The translations under genes and the position numbers were made by a program. Shown here piece after piece: positions 43,867-53,900 of a DNA stretch of 64,000 bases; the stretch's first letter is position 1; every line of letters begins with the position of its first letter. The notes below the pieces were generated by a model. That model was not told where the DNA came from. It worked only from the letters and a program-made list of their open reading frames with translations, and ran no database searches. Origin of the DNA: Gimesia maris (lineage in GTDB: Bacteria; Planctomycetota; Planctomycetia; Planctomycetales; Planctomycetaceae); NCBI RefSeq assembly GCF_008298035.1, contig NZ_CP042910.1, forward strand, positions 5,657,001 to 5,721,000, in the 5' to 3' direction.

Positions 43867-45333
43867 ATGAGAATCCCCTGTCCTGTCCGCTTAATATGCT
43901 GCTGCCTGATCTGCTGTCTCACACTTTCAGTTTCTCTGTCGAAAGCGAGTGCAGATCAACCCGCACGAAAACAGGGGGAAATGGCAGGTGAAGTGGATAC
44001 GGATTCCGTGATCTTACAATCTCGTTTAACGGCCGGGAAGCTGGACCAAAGTGGAGATCTGCCGGGCATTACAGGTGTGGGGCGCTTCGAACTTTCGACT
44101 CACCAGGATTTCTCAGACTCCTTTTTCTCAGACTGGCTGCAGGCAGAAGCAGAGCAGGACTACATGCTGAAAACTCTGGTAAAGGATCTCAAGCCGGGAA
44201 CGCGCTACTATTATCGTCTGCAGTATGGCCCCAATCAGCAGACGACACAGAACGGTCCGACCAATACTTTTGAGACGCTGCCTGCTGCTGACCAGGCGAA
44301 AGAGATCAGCTTTGTGGTCGTGACGGGCATGAACTTCAATGCGTTTCATCATGGCCTGGGGAAACGCCCTGCTTACCAGGGTGAAGACAAAGAACTAGGC
44401 TACCCGGCTCTGCTGAGTATTCTGAAACTGAAGCCGGACTTTTTTGTCGGCACAGGTGACAATGTATATTATGATCATCCAGCCAAACCCGCTGCCCAGA
44501 CACCCGCTGAAATGCGAAAAAAATGGCATGAACAGTTTGTGCAGCCGCGGTATGTTGATCTGTTTTCGAGTGTGCCTACTTACTGGGAAAAAGACGATCA
44601 TGACTTTCGTTATAACGACTGTGATCTGACAGGTAAACGTGAACCGAACAATGATCTGGGGCTGCGCATCTTTCGAGAACAGGTTCCCATCGTTGATCCA
44701 CTCGACACGGATCCTATCACATATAGAACGTATCGCATGGGAAAACTGCTGCAGGTCTGGTTCACGGAAAACCGGGATTACCGCAGCCCAAATCGCACAC
44801 CGGATGGACCGGACAAAACGATCTGGGGAAAAAAGCAGCGTGACTGGTTGAAGACGACCCTGAAAGAATCTGATGCCACATTCAAAGTATTGATCTCTCC
44901 CACGCCGATGATCGGTCCGGATGGCAAGAGCAAAAAAGACAATCACACCAACCTTGGAGGCTTCCGTCACGAACGGGATGAATTCTTCCAGTGGCTTGAT
45001 CAGGAGGGATTAAACCAGCGCGGTTTTTATCTGATCTGCGGGGATCGTCACTGGCAATACCACTCGATTCATCCCCCCGGGATCGAAGAATTCTCAACGG
45101 GTGCCCTGGTAGATGCGAATTCCCGCCTGGGAGTGAATCCGGGAGACAAAAAAGGGACCGATCCGAAAGGTATCGTCCAGCAACCTTATACCTCTCAGCC
45201 GGCATCCGGTGGATTTCTGTACGTAAAAGTGCTACCAGAAGACAAAGGGCAGAAAGCTGAATTGCAGTTTCGCTTCTATGACGAACAGGGAAAGCTGCTG
45301 CATGAAGTCAGGAAACAACGCCTGGTGGAATGA
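43867..45333 (+). CDS. PhoD-like alkaline phosphatase/phosphodiesterase
   Basis: 488 residues, start preceded by GAGGAGAG. The signal peptide is cysteine-rich (about 1-30: LICCCLICCLTLSVSLS, ending KASA). An N-terminal fibronectin-like PhoD domain (about 40-145; YYYRLQYGPN) is followed by the metallophosphatase domain with metal ligands in GTGDNVYYDHP (about 197-207), EKDDHDFRYNDCDLTG, WFTENRDYRSPNRTPDG and CGDRHWQYHSIHPPG. PhoD enzymes hydrolyse phosphate mono- or diesters outside the cytoplasm using calcium and iron. It probably scavenges phosphate or processes teichoic-acid-like or nucleic-acid polymers. It starts the series PhoD, DUF6807, two amidohydrolase-fold genes on the plus strand, 137 bases apart from the next. 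Confidence 0.88.
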   Translation: MRIPCPVRLICCCLICCLTLSVSLSKASADQPARKQGEMAGEVDTDSVILQSRLTAGKLDQSGDLPGITGVGRFELSTHQDFSDSFFSDWLQAEAEQDYMLKTLVKDLKPGTRYYYRLQYGPNQQTTQNGPTNTFETLPAADQAKEISFVVVTGMNFNAFHHGLGKRPAYQGEDKELGYPALLSILKLKPDFFVGTGDNVYYDHPAKPAAQTPAEMRKKWHEQFVQPRYVDLFSSVPTYWEKDDHDFRYNDCDLTGKREPNNDLGLRIFREQVPIVDPLDTDPITYRTYRMGKLLQVWFTENRDYRSPNRTPDGPDKTIWGKKQRDWLKTTLKESDATFKVLISPTPMIGPDGKSKKDNHTNLGGFRHERDEFFQWLDQEGLNQRGFYLICGDRHWQYHSIHPPGIEEFSTGALVDANSRLGVNPGDKKGTDPKGIVQQPYTSQPASGGFLYVKVLPEDKGQKAELQFRFYDEQGKLLHEVRKQRLVE

Positions 45334-45469
45334 CAGACGCGTCTTCTTCAGTCTGTTTCCCGATTATCGGCAAAGCCCATATTGCAACTGACACAAATGG
45401 TTAGGTAGCATGGAGTAACGATTACTGAAAAGTTACAGAGCGACGCTCTGGCCTTACCGAGAGTTTGAA

Positions 45470-46738
45470 ATGATATTATCCCGAAACTGGTTACAAATCC
45501 CCCTTTTTTTAATACTGTTCCTGATTTCCTCTGCAACAAATCAACTGGCAGCCGCTGACGGGACGCTGGGAACAGTCCGCTTCACGGCAGGGAAGTCACC
45601 ACTCGAAAATGAACCTGTCAGCGTGGAGCTTCCGGAGACGGGATTCACTGCAGAGCAGGTTTTTCTGATTGAGACAGCAGATGCGGAGATGACCGCGATC
45701 CCCGCGCAGATTGAAAAGCGCAAGCAGTCTGCCGATTTACTCTGGTGGATTCCACCGGGAAAAACAGCCGCCGGTAAAACACGCGAATTTCAGATCCATC
45801 CGGGTACTATTTCCCCCCCGCAAGAACTGACGATCAAAGAGACCGACAGAGCCTACCAGATCCGGATCGGTGATCACCCGGTATTGAGCTACAACTATCA
45901 ACATATTGAGCCCCCCAAACCCCTGGATCCGTTATATGGTCGCAGTGCGCACATTCATCCGATCTGGACGCCGGGCGGTAAGATTGTCTCGGATGAATTT
46001 CCCCCGGATCATGCCCATCAGAGTGGACAGTTCCTCGCATTCACCAAAGCCGTTTTTGAGGGACGTCCAACCAATTTCTGGGAAATCAAAAGCAAAAAAG
46101 GGCGGGTTCGATTTAAAAATCTGGTCTCGAAACAGGTGGGGCCAGTCTTTGCGGAACTGATTGTGACGCAGGAACATGTGGATCTGACAGGCGAATCAGA
46201 AACCCCCGCTCTACTGGAAACATGGGGCATTCGAGTCTGGAATCAACCCGCGAAAGACCCCGCCTACTGGATGTATGATATCACCTCGGATTTGCGGTGT
46301 GCGACCGAATCTCCGTTGAACCTGCCAGAATATCATTACGGTGGCATGGCCATTCGCGGCGGTCGGGGATGGACGAAAGAGAATTGTGATTTTCTGAATT
46401 CGAACGGCAAGACCCGGGCGAACGGCAATCATGATCGGGCACGCTGGTGTGATATTTCCGGTAGAACTGAACCAGACACTCCCTGGAGCGGTTTTACGAT
46501 TCTCACCAGCCCCGGTAATTTTCGCTTTCCTGAACCGGTACGGATTCATCCCTCCATGCCTTATATGGTATTCACCCCCTGCCCACTGGGCGACTGGGAA
46601 ATTGATCCCGGGAAACCACATATCAGCCACTATCGGTTTCTCGTACATGACGGGCCCGCGCTTGCCCGCACTGATGCAATCTGGCAGCATTACGCTAAAC
46701 CACCGAAAGCGAGCATTCAATTAGTAGCTGCTCCCTGA
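45470..46738 (+). CDS. DUF6807 (PmoA-family) exported protein
   Basis: 422 residues with a signal peptide (about 1-27, LFLILFLISSATNQLAAADG). The body matches the planctomycete 'PmoA family' (DUF6807): DHPVLSYNYQHIEPPKP, YGRSAHIHPIWTPGGKIVSD, FPPDHAHQSGQFLAFTKAVF, ALLETWGIRVWNQ, YHYGGMAIRGGRGW and ARWCDISGRTE. Conserved His residues (HIHP, HAHQ) could bind a metal or substrate. Despite the name there is no relation to methane monooxygenase. Function is unknown; secretion and frequent co-occurrence with sugar-metabolising genes in this phylum suggest a carbohydrate-related role. Two amidohydrolase-fold genes follow 26 bases downstream, probably in the same operon. Confidence 0.8.
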   Translation: MILSRNWLQIPLFLILFLISSATNQLAAADGTLGTVRFTAGKSPLENEPVSVELPETGFTAEQVFLIETADAEMTAIPAQIEKRKQSADLLWWIPPGKTAAGKTREFQIHPGTISPPQELTIKETDRAYQIRIGDHPVLSYNYQHIEPPKPLDPLYGRSAHIHPIWTPGGKIVSDEFPPDHAHQSGQFLAFTKAVFEGRPTNFWEIKSKKGRVRFKNLVSKQVGPVFAELIVTQEHVDLTGESETPALLETWGIRVWNQPAKDPAYWMYDITSDLRCATESPLNLPEYHYGGMAIRGGRGWTKENCDFLNSNGKTRANGNHDRARWCDISGRTEPDTPWSGFTILTSPGNFRFPEPVRIHPSMPYMVFTPCPLGDWEIDPGKPHISHYRFLVHDGPALARTDAIWQHYAKPPKASIQLVAAP

Positions 46739-46764
46739 CTGTTTGACAACTGAAAGAATAATTT

Positions 46765-47547
46765 ATGATCTGGGACTTACACTGCCACCTCTCGGGGGTG
46801 GACGGCAAAACCGTCGATGAGCGCATCGCGCAGTTGATGGTCTATGCCGACCGCATGGGCGTGGAGCGACTTATTTTTTTCATGGGCTGGCCGTTTTTGA
46901 CCGATCCCACGCCGGAACAGTTCCGCAAGCAGAACGATCAGGTATTGCAGGCGATCAGCCACTGGCATAACCGGGCCTTCGGCTTTGTGTATCTGAATGC
47001 AAAGTACGTGGAAGAAAGTATCTCGGAACTCGACCGCTGTGTGAAAAATGGTCCGATGATTGGAGTCAAACTGTGGGTCTCCAGTCGCTGTAATGATCCA
47101 GAGATTGATCCGATAATCAAACGGGCTGCCGAGTTGAACGCGTTAATCTATCAGCATACCTGGTACAAAACCGGAGGCAATCTGATTGGTGAGTCGACGC
47201 CCGGTGACCTGGCACTGATGGCCAAACGGCATCCCGATGTCCCATTGATCTGCGGTCATACGGGAGGTGATTATGAACTGGGACTGCGGGCGATCCAGGA
47301 TTCTCCGAACGTCTACGCCGGCATTGGCGGTTCTGATCCGACCGCTGGAATCACGGAAATGGCAGTCAGGACGCTGGGGGCAGATCGCGTTCTCTACGGT
47401 AGTGATATCGGCGGTCGCAGCTTTTCTTCTCAACTGGCGAAGGTTCAAGGCGCTGATATCCCTGAGGTCTCCAGGCGTCTGATTCTGGGAGGCAATCTCA
47501 AACGCCTGTTGACTCCCATTCTGAAAGAGAAAGGGATCAAGGTATGA
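46765..47547 (+). CDS. Amidohydrolase-2 family metal-dependent hydrolase
   Basis: 260 residues, cytoplasmic (no signal). The TIM-barrel metal site is complete: IWDLHCHLSGVDG (His-x-His at residues 5 and 7), YQHTWYKTGG (His), LICGHTGGDYELG (His) and VLYGSDIGGRSF (Asp). These are the expected ligands of the amidohydrolase-2/decarboxylase-type branch. The C-terminus ILGGNLKRLLTPILK is typical. The substrate is unknown; lactones, aromatic carboxylates and similar compounds are handled by relatives. Its stop overlaps the start of the next gene by four bases (ATGA), and that gene encodes a degenerate paralogue, which suggests a heteromeric enzyme. Confidence 0.85.
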   Translation: MIWDLHCHLSGVDGKTVDERIAQLMVYADRMGVERLIFFMGWPFLTDPTPEQFRKQNDQVLQAISHWHNRAFGFVYLNAKYVEESISELDRCVKNGPMIGVKLWVSSRCNDPEIDPIIKRAAELNALIYQHTWYKTGGNLIGESTPGDLALMAKRHPDVPLICGHTGGDYELGLRAIQDSPNVYAGIGGSDPTAGITEMAVRTLGADRVLYGSDIGGRSFSSQLAKVQGADIPEVSRRLILGGNLKRLLTPILKEKGIKV

Positions 47548-48317
47548 TTTGTGATGTGAACGTGTATCTCTCCCGCTGGCCCTTTCGTCGGCTGCCTTGT
47601 GACAGTACTCCGGAACTGGTGAGTAAACTGAAACGAAACCAGATTACCCGCGCGTATGCCGGCAGTTTTGACGGACTGCTGCATAAAGACATCCGCGCAG
47701 TGAATCAGCGACTGCATGACGACTGCAAGTTACAGGGCGCTAATCTGCTGACCCCTGTCGGAAGTATCAACCCCACGCTGCCAGGCTGGGAAGACGATGT
47801 CATCACCTGTCACGAACAATGGAAAATGCCCGGTATCCGCCTGCATCCCAATTACCATGAGTATGAACTGAGCAGTCCCGCAGCGAAAAAACTGTTCGCG
47901 ATGGCTGCGGAACGGGGGATGTTTATTCAGATCGCCATGCGGATGGAAGACGATCGGACTCAACACAAATTGATGCGGATCCCCGATGTGAATTTTGAAT
48001 CTCTGCCGGGACTGATGAAAGAACAGGATGGACTGCAGGTCACCATTTTGAACGGCATGAAGTCGCTGCGGGGAGCCAGTCTGACCCGACTGACGGAAAA
48101 CCCGAACCTGACCATTGAAATTGCCATGCTGGAAGGCGTGGGTGGAATCGAGAACCTCATGCAACAGGTGCCCTATGAGCAAATCCTGTTTGGTTCTTAC
48201 TTTCCATTTTTCTACCTGGAATCCAGCCTGAATAAACTGAAAGAGTCACAGCTGGGAATGGAGATAGAAAAACAGATCACCTGGGAGAATGCACAGACGC
48301 GGTTCGCAAATACATAA
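47544..48317 (+). CDS. Amidohydrolase-fold protein lacking the metal ligands
   Basis: 257 residues. Overall length and strand order match the preceding amidohydrolase, but the diagnostic residues are changed: the first strand reads ICDVNVYLSRWPF (no His-x-His), and the last metal motif reads ILFGSYFPFFYLES in place of GSD. A GIRLHPNYHEYEL segment keeps the usual middle His region. It is translated from an ATGA overlap with the intact paralogue, so equal expression is likely. A catalytically dead partner subunit, or a non-metal enzyme of the same fold, are the two options. The gene converges on the SecA-like gene with 12 bases between stops. Confidence 0.78.
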   Translation: MICDVNVYLSRWPFRRLPCDSTPELVSKLKRNQITRAYAGSFDGLLHKDIRAVNQRLHDDCKLQGANLLTPVGSINPTLPGWEDDVITCHEQWKMPGIRLHPNYHEYELSSPAAKKLFAMAAERGMFIQIAMRMEDDRTQHKLMRIPDVNFESLPGLMKEQDGLQVTILNGMKSLRGASLTRLTENPNLTIEIAMLEGVGGIENLMQQVPYEQILFGSYFPFFYLESSLNKLKESQLGMEIEKQITWENAQTRFANT

Positions 48318-48329
48318 GAATCAGAGTGA

Positions 48330-50270
48330 CTACTCAGTCCATTCCAGGTAAGGATCGAGTCCCATTTTGTGGAACATCTCAATTCGATTCTTTTCCTGCT
48401 TGAGCATATCGCGCCGTTGTTTCCGATGCAGCTTCTCGAGGAAATTCTGTGTATTCTTGAAGAACGACAACCAGCCTGCAGGCAGTTCCCCGTTTTTGTC
48501 TGCCTTGGCAGATTTCGCAAGCTTTTCGATCTGGCTCAGTTCCAGGCAGCGGAGTAATTCGTCTTCCAGTGAGAGAAAGAACTGATAGTGACCAGGATCG
48601 CCCTGTCGGGCGGACCGACCAATCAGCTGACGGTCGATGCGGGCAGAGGTGTGCATCTCGGTTGCAATGACATGCAGTCCCCCATTCGCGCGTACATCAT
48701 CTTTTAACAGAATATCGGTACCGCGACCGGCCATATTTGTGGCGATGGTGACGCGTGCCGGCTCACCCGCTTTGCGGACGATTTCGGCTTCCTGTTCATG
48801 GTATTTTGCATTCAGAATCTGATGCGGGATGGCTTTCATCGCCAGCAGATCACCGAGTGCTTCAGACGCCTCGACTGAGGGTGTACCGACGAGAATTGGA
48901 CAGCGTTTCAATCGCAGACGTTCGATCTCTTCCACCACGGCCATACGTTTTGCCTGCATGGTTTTAAAGACCCGCGCCTGACTGCCTTCGCGGATACAGG
49001 GGCGATGAGTGGGAATCGAAGTCACTGAAACTTTGTACGTTTTACGGATTTCTTTTTCTGCGAGGGCAGCGGTTCCGGTCATCCCCGCCAGGTGCACATA
49101 GTTCTGGAAAAAACTCTGCACGGTGATACGTGCCGCCTGCCCCGTGGCGGCTGTGATGGGAACATGTTCCTGCGCTTCAATGGATTGATGCAGTCCATCC
49201 TGCCATTTACGCCCTTCCATCATACGACCCGTTGATTCATCAACAATCACGACTTCATCATCGACGACCACATAATCACGGTCTTTCAGGAATCCAAATC
49301 GGGCGACCAGTGACTGTTCAACCTGTTTATAGATGCGTTCGGTATCAATCGAATCCAGCAGAGAAGGTTTTGCCATCAGCAGAATTTTACGGCACCCGGA
49401 GTCCGTTAAATAGGATGAGCGTTTTTTGGGGTCATAGACATAATCCACTTCTGACTCAAGCTGATGAGTGGCCCGGTTGCTCCAGCGAAACAGGTTCACG
49501 GAGGCTGCGTCGTTCGGCTGAATCAGTCCGATAATCAACGGAGTTCTGGCTTCATCAATTAATACACTGTCCGCTTCGTCAATCAGAGCAAAATAGTTGC
49601 CACGCTGAACCAGCGGCTCTTTTCCGGAGTTTTTATGATTGGTAATGGCCTGTTCCAGCTGACCGGGCGCAGAAGCTCCGATACGAATCCGATCACGGAG
49701 GAAATCGAAACCCATTTCATTCGCGGTGCCGTAGGTCACATCCAGACCATAGGCGATTCGCCGATCTTCATCTTCCATATCTGACGTAATACAGCCAACC
49801 GAAAGCCCCAGCTTATTGAATACCGGTCCCATGATTTCGGAGTCACGCCTGGCAAGATAGTCGTTGACCGTGATGACGTGACACCCTTTGCCCATTAATG
49901 CTCGCAGGTAGGCAGGCAGAACCGCTGTCAGGGTTTTCCCCTCACCGGTCTGCATTTCGGCAATGCCTCCTTCGAACAGGGCAATCCCCCCCATAAGCTG
50001 CACGGGGAAGTGTTCCATCTTCAAAACCCGCCAGGCGGATTCTCGTACAAGGGCATATGCTTCCGGCAGAATTTTCTTGAGGGGTTCACCGGATTTCGCA
50101 CGCCAGCGTAACTCCAGCGAGTAACGTTCCAGTTTGTCGTCGGACATTTTCTTCAGGGCTTCACACCGCTGCATGATCTGACTGGCAGTGGCACTCCAGC
50201 GGGAGAGACGCGATTTTGCCGGACGAAAACCAGTCTTCATCCAGTGATAACCGTGAGATGCAATGCTCAA
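48330..50270 (-). CDS. Shortened SecA-type preprotein translocase ATPase paralogue
   Basis: 646 residues, against about 850-950 for housekeeping SecA. It starts at TTG 50270 with GGAGG close upstream; ATG 50240 is an alternative. DEAD motor motifs: EMQTGEGKTLTAVLPAYLRA (Walker A near residue 107), VITVNDYLARRDSE, YGTANEMGFDFLRDRI, ALIDEADSVLIDEARTPLII, and in NBD2 ILVGTPSVEASEALG, TNMAGRGTDILLKDDV, IGRSARQGDPG with the arginine finger. The peptide-crosslinking region is reduced, and the C-terminal helical wing, linker and zinc/SecB-binding tail are absent. It could be a dedicated accessory SecA (SecA2-like). The giant secreted proteins next door are possible clients, by position only. Confidence 0.88.
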   Translation of the reverse strand: MSIASHGYHWMKTGFRPAKSRLSRWSATASQIMQRCEALKKMSDDKLERYSLELRWRAKSGEPLKKILPEAYALVRESAWRVLKMEHFPVQLMGGIALFEGGIAEMQTGEGKTLTAVLPAYLRALMGKGCHVITVNDYLARRDSEIMGPVFNKLGLSVGCITSDMEDEDRRIAYGLDVTYGTANEMGFDFLRDRIRIGASAPGQLEQAITNHKNSGKEPLVQRGNYFALIDEADSVLIDEARTPLIIGLIQPNDAASVNLFRWSNRATHQLESEVDYVYDPKKRSSYLTDSGCRKILLMAKPSLLDSIDTERIYKQVEQSLVARFGFLKDRDYVVVDDEVVIVDESTGRMMEGRKWQDGLHQSIEAQEHVPITAATGQAARITVQSFFQNYVHLAGMTGTAALAEKEIRKTYKVSVTSIPTHRPCIREGSQARVFKTMQAKRMAVVEEIERLRLKRCPILVGTPSVEASEALGDLLAMKAIPHQILNAKYHEQEAEIVRKAGEPARVTIATNMAGRGTDILLKDDVRANGGLHVIATEMHTSARIDRQLIGRSARQGDPGHYQFFLSLEDELLRCLELSQIEKLAKSAKADKNGELPAGWLSFFKNTQNFLEKLHRKQRRDMLKQEKNRIEMFHKMGLDPYLEWTE

Positions 50271-50926
50271 ACTGCCTCCAGGAGCGAATTAAAAACGACC
50301 AGAACTTCGACACACTCAAACCCATTCGTTTGATGTGTCAGGAAATCAACAGACGCTGCTTTCAGCATTATGACGCTTAAAACAGTGAAAAGTAACGACT
50401 GAGCCCAGCTGCCTGACTCCAGTAAGAAGTGATCACAAACTTGTCCTGCGACAGATATGAACACAGTCTTAAGGCGTTTATACGATATGACTTACACAGT
50501 AAATCAATCCATAGATCGATTGCTGGTACAGCTTATTTTAATCAGTCAGTAGAGCGACAACAAAAGCTTTTTTTTTGATTCTCTGCTTGTGGCCCAAAAA
50601 TAGGTGGGTGCAGTAAGTTGTTACAGTTTGTTGACTTAAATCAACATTTCAGGTTGGTTTCCGTATCGTTTTGTTAGATTTTTTACCCCCAATCGTCATT
50701 TTCCGTGCAGATTGTATTTTGCGTATGTCAAACATAAACAAGCCACCCATACCATACATTTCCTCTAAAGATTGGAAACATTCCAATTTCCCTGTTTTGT
50801 TAGGTAGGGCCGCCTCTTTAAAATCATTAACTGAACAGTCAGGTCAATTTCTATACAAATGGAATCTGCCTGCCTTTGAAAAAAGTTCCACAACAAAGAT
50901 ATATGTAACATAAAGATACCAGTTAA
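50271..50926. other. 656-base divergent intergenic region before giant protein 1
   Basis: Strongly AT-rich. Holds the GTTGA-N6-TCAAC palindrome at 50630-50645 and poly-T stretches near 50570. A plus frame at 50671-50913 (80 codons) shows no ribosome binding site or protein-like pattern and I do not call it. The leader before 50927 has no clear ribosome binding site. Confidence 0.5.
50630..50645. promoter_or_regulatory. Palindrome GTTGA-CTTAAA-TCAAC, candidate operator
   Basis: Perfect 5-bp arms around six bases, 281 bases before the start of giant protein 1. The same arms and spacing recur at 55832-55847 before giant protein 2. The left arm contains a TTGACT -35-like hexamer. Confidence 0.45.
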
Positions 50927-53900
50927 ATGATCTCGAAATTCATCGATAATCTATGGCGTCCACGGCGAAGTAAACATCATCGTCGGCAGAAAGCCACAAC
51001 TGCCCCCCTCGCCGCCACAGAAAAACTGGAAGACCGCACTCTGCTCAGTGGGCAGGACCTGGTTGCTTTCGCACAAGCTCTCACTGCTGCGAATGTAACA
51101 CTCTATGGAGCCGCCTGGCAGGCTGAGACTACAGAACAAAAAGCGCTGCTGGAAGATGGGGCGCAGTTTCTGCAGTTTATCGAAATCACCGATGCGAATC
51201 GTGATTTAAACGCCAGTGCGAGTGAAGCAGGGATCAGTGATATCAACTTCCTGCAGCCCGTCTGGAAACTGAATGATGGAACTCTGATCGACGGCAGCAC
51301 AATTAATTCCGTGGCAGACCTGGCAGCAGAAACCGGTATTGCGATCCCTCAATCAGACGATCCTTTCCTGAAAGCGATTGCCGACCAGAATTTTTATTCA
51401 GGAACGGCACTGCATATTGCCCTGGATGGCTACGACTCTGAAAATAGCGACATTCTCTATACGGTCGATTCCAGCAATACCGATATTTCAGCACAGATCC
51501 TGTCTGGAAACCGCAGTATCCGGATCTCAGTTGCAGGCTATGGTGATATGGTCTTTGAACTATTCGAAGAGCGTGCTCCCCGTGCCGCGGAACGGATTAT
51601 CGAACTGGCCGAAAGCGGTTATTACGATAATCAGATCTTCGACATGATCATCAATGGCATGATTCAGGGGGGAGATCATTCCGAATCGGGGCTGGTCGAC
51701 TCCGGTTTGGGCTATTTTGACGATCAGTTTCACCCGGAACTACAACACGTACAATCCGGCCTGCTCTCGATGTATAAGCCAGCCCCCACCCCTGACACAG
51801 GAGAAATAGAAAGCAGCAAGACTCCGACCACAACCGATGACCAGAACGACTCTCGCTTCTCGATCACAGGTGGTTACTCTCGAAAGTATGATTTCCAGAA
51901 TACCATTTTTGGCTTCCTGACTGAGGGGGAGGACGTTCGACAAGCGTTGAGCAACATCTCAACCACGGATGGTGTCCCCGACTTTACGATCAAAATAGAA
52001 ACCATCGACGTCTTTTCCGATCTGGAGAATGGCACATTGGTGTTGACGGCGGCAGAAGGCTATACCGGAACATCCACCATCACAATCACAGCCCAGGACC
52101 AGGATGGAAATACCACACAGCGTACCTTTCAGGTGACTGCCACTCCCGATTCATTCAACGCACACAATTGGTATGAGAATGCCAATCCCTATCTGAATGA
52201 CATTCCTGATCTGCAGGTTGCTCCTGGTAATTCGATTCAGTATCAACTGACTGCCACAGATGTCGACATCACTGCGCCGAATGGCAATAACTTCTATTTT
52301 TTTTATGATCAGGACAAGTTAGGTTCTCGCCAACTGGCGGTTCCGGTCACCGCTAATCCATTACTACCTTATTCCGTCAATCTGACCACTGGCTTACTGA
52401 CCGTGAGCCCGAATGCGGGGCTCACACCCGGGATCTATGAGATTACCGTTGCCGTGGGATTCCAGCAGACCAGTCCAAGTGATCCCAATTACGAAGCGAA
52501 CTTTCGTGATCTGCAGGACTATCAGGTCATCACTGTCATCGTCGGCACTCCACCTGTAGCAAATAACGACTTTTTTGCACTGCAGGGTGATACTCCGGCC
52601 CCCATTAATCTTCTGACAAACGATATAGACATTGATGGCACTTTAGACCTGACTTCCATCGAAATTGTCGAACAGCCCGCACACGGCACTGTGACCGTGA
52701 ATGATGATGGTACGGTCAATTACATCGCCGATGGTTCCGGTTACATGGGACTGGGGTCGTTTACGTATCGTATGAAAGACGACCTGGGGCTGTATTCCAA
52801 TACGGCAACGGTAAACTTCTCGATCGCCCCGGAAGGAGTGATCCTGGTCACAACGCTTTCAGATAATCTTAATGCAACAGACAAAAAGGTTTCGATACGT
52901 GAAGCCATGTTGGCGGCCAACAATGATTCCATATCTGATGTATCTCCGAAAGGGAATGGGGCCGACATCATCATGTTTGACCCGGCGTTATTCGACGGCC
53001 AGGAAAATACGATTAACCTGTCTGCGATGCTCCCCATCATTGACGATGTCTCCATCATTGCACCGACGTCTGAAGCAGGTACACCTTTGCTGACGTTAAA
53101 CATGACGTCTGCAAACCGCCATTTTAATATCACAGATGATGACGCGAACGTTCTGGAAGTCAGTCTGCAGAACCTGAAGCTGACCAATGGCCAGCGCACC
53201 GGCTCTACTAACGTAAACGGAGGTTCCATCTTTAATGCAGAACACCTGGTTCTGATCAACAGCGAACTGATGAATAACCATACTGTAAACGGTTACGGCG
53301 GTGCGATATACAACACGGGAACCCTGGAAATCAGTAACTCCTTATTTCAGAACAATTCCTCAATATTATCTTCGGGGGGAGCCATCGCCAGCATAGGCGG
53401 ATCGGTCACGTTGACGAACACGACTCTGGACAACAACAGCGTGGAAGGCCATGGAGGTGGACTATACGCTTCTAATGCCAATGTTTCGCTCATTAACAGC
53501 ACACTCTCTCTGAATTCGGTCTCTATGGGTAGTGGCGGCGGACTCTATCAGTTGAATGGTGAGTTGACCATCAACGGTTCCCGGATCGTTGGCAACGATT
53601 CGCAAAGTCAGTCAGGTGGGGGGGGACTTTATATTGATTCGGCAACCACTCTCATCACCGGCTCCACAATCCATGACAATCATAGTTCCGGAACAGCCGG
53701 TGGCCTGATCCAGTTTGCAGGAGACTTGACGGTACATAGCAGTACAATTTCGGAGAATTCTGCAGTACTGGGGAATGGGGGTGGAATTTTTAATGGCGCT
53801 TATACTTCACTCATCATCAACAGCACCATTTCCGGAAATACAGCAAGTGAATACGGTGCTGGAATTTATTATTCCGATCCACAAGGTTTTATCAGTACCG

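Noticed and set aside
50671-50913. 80-codon plus-strand frame before giant protein 1
   Set aside because: AT-rich leader without ribosome binding site or motif.
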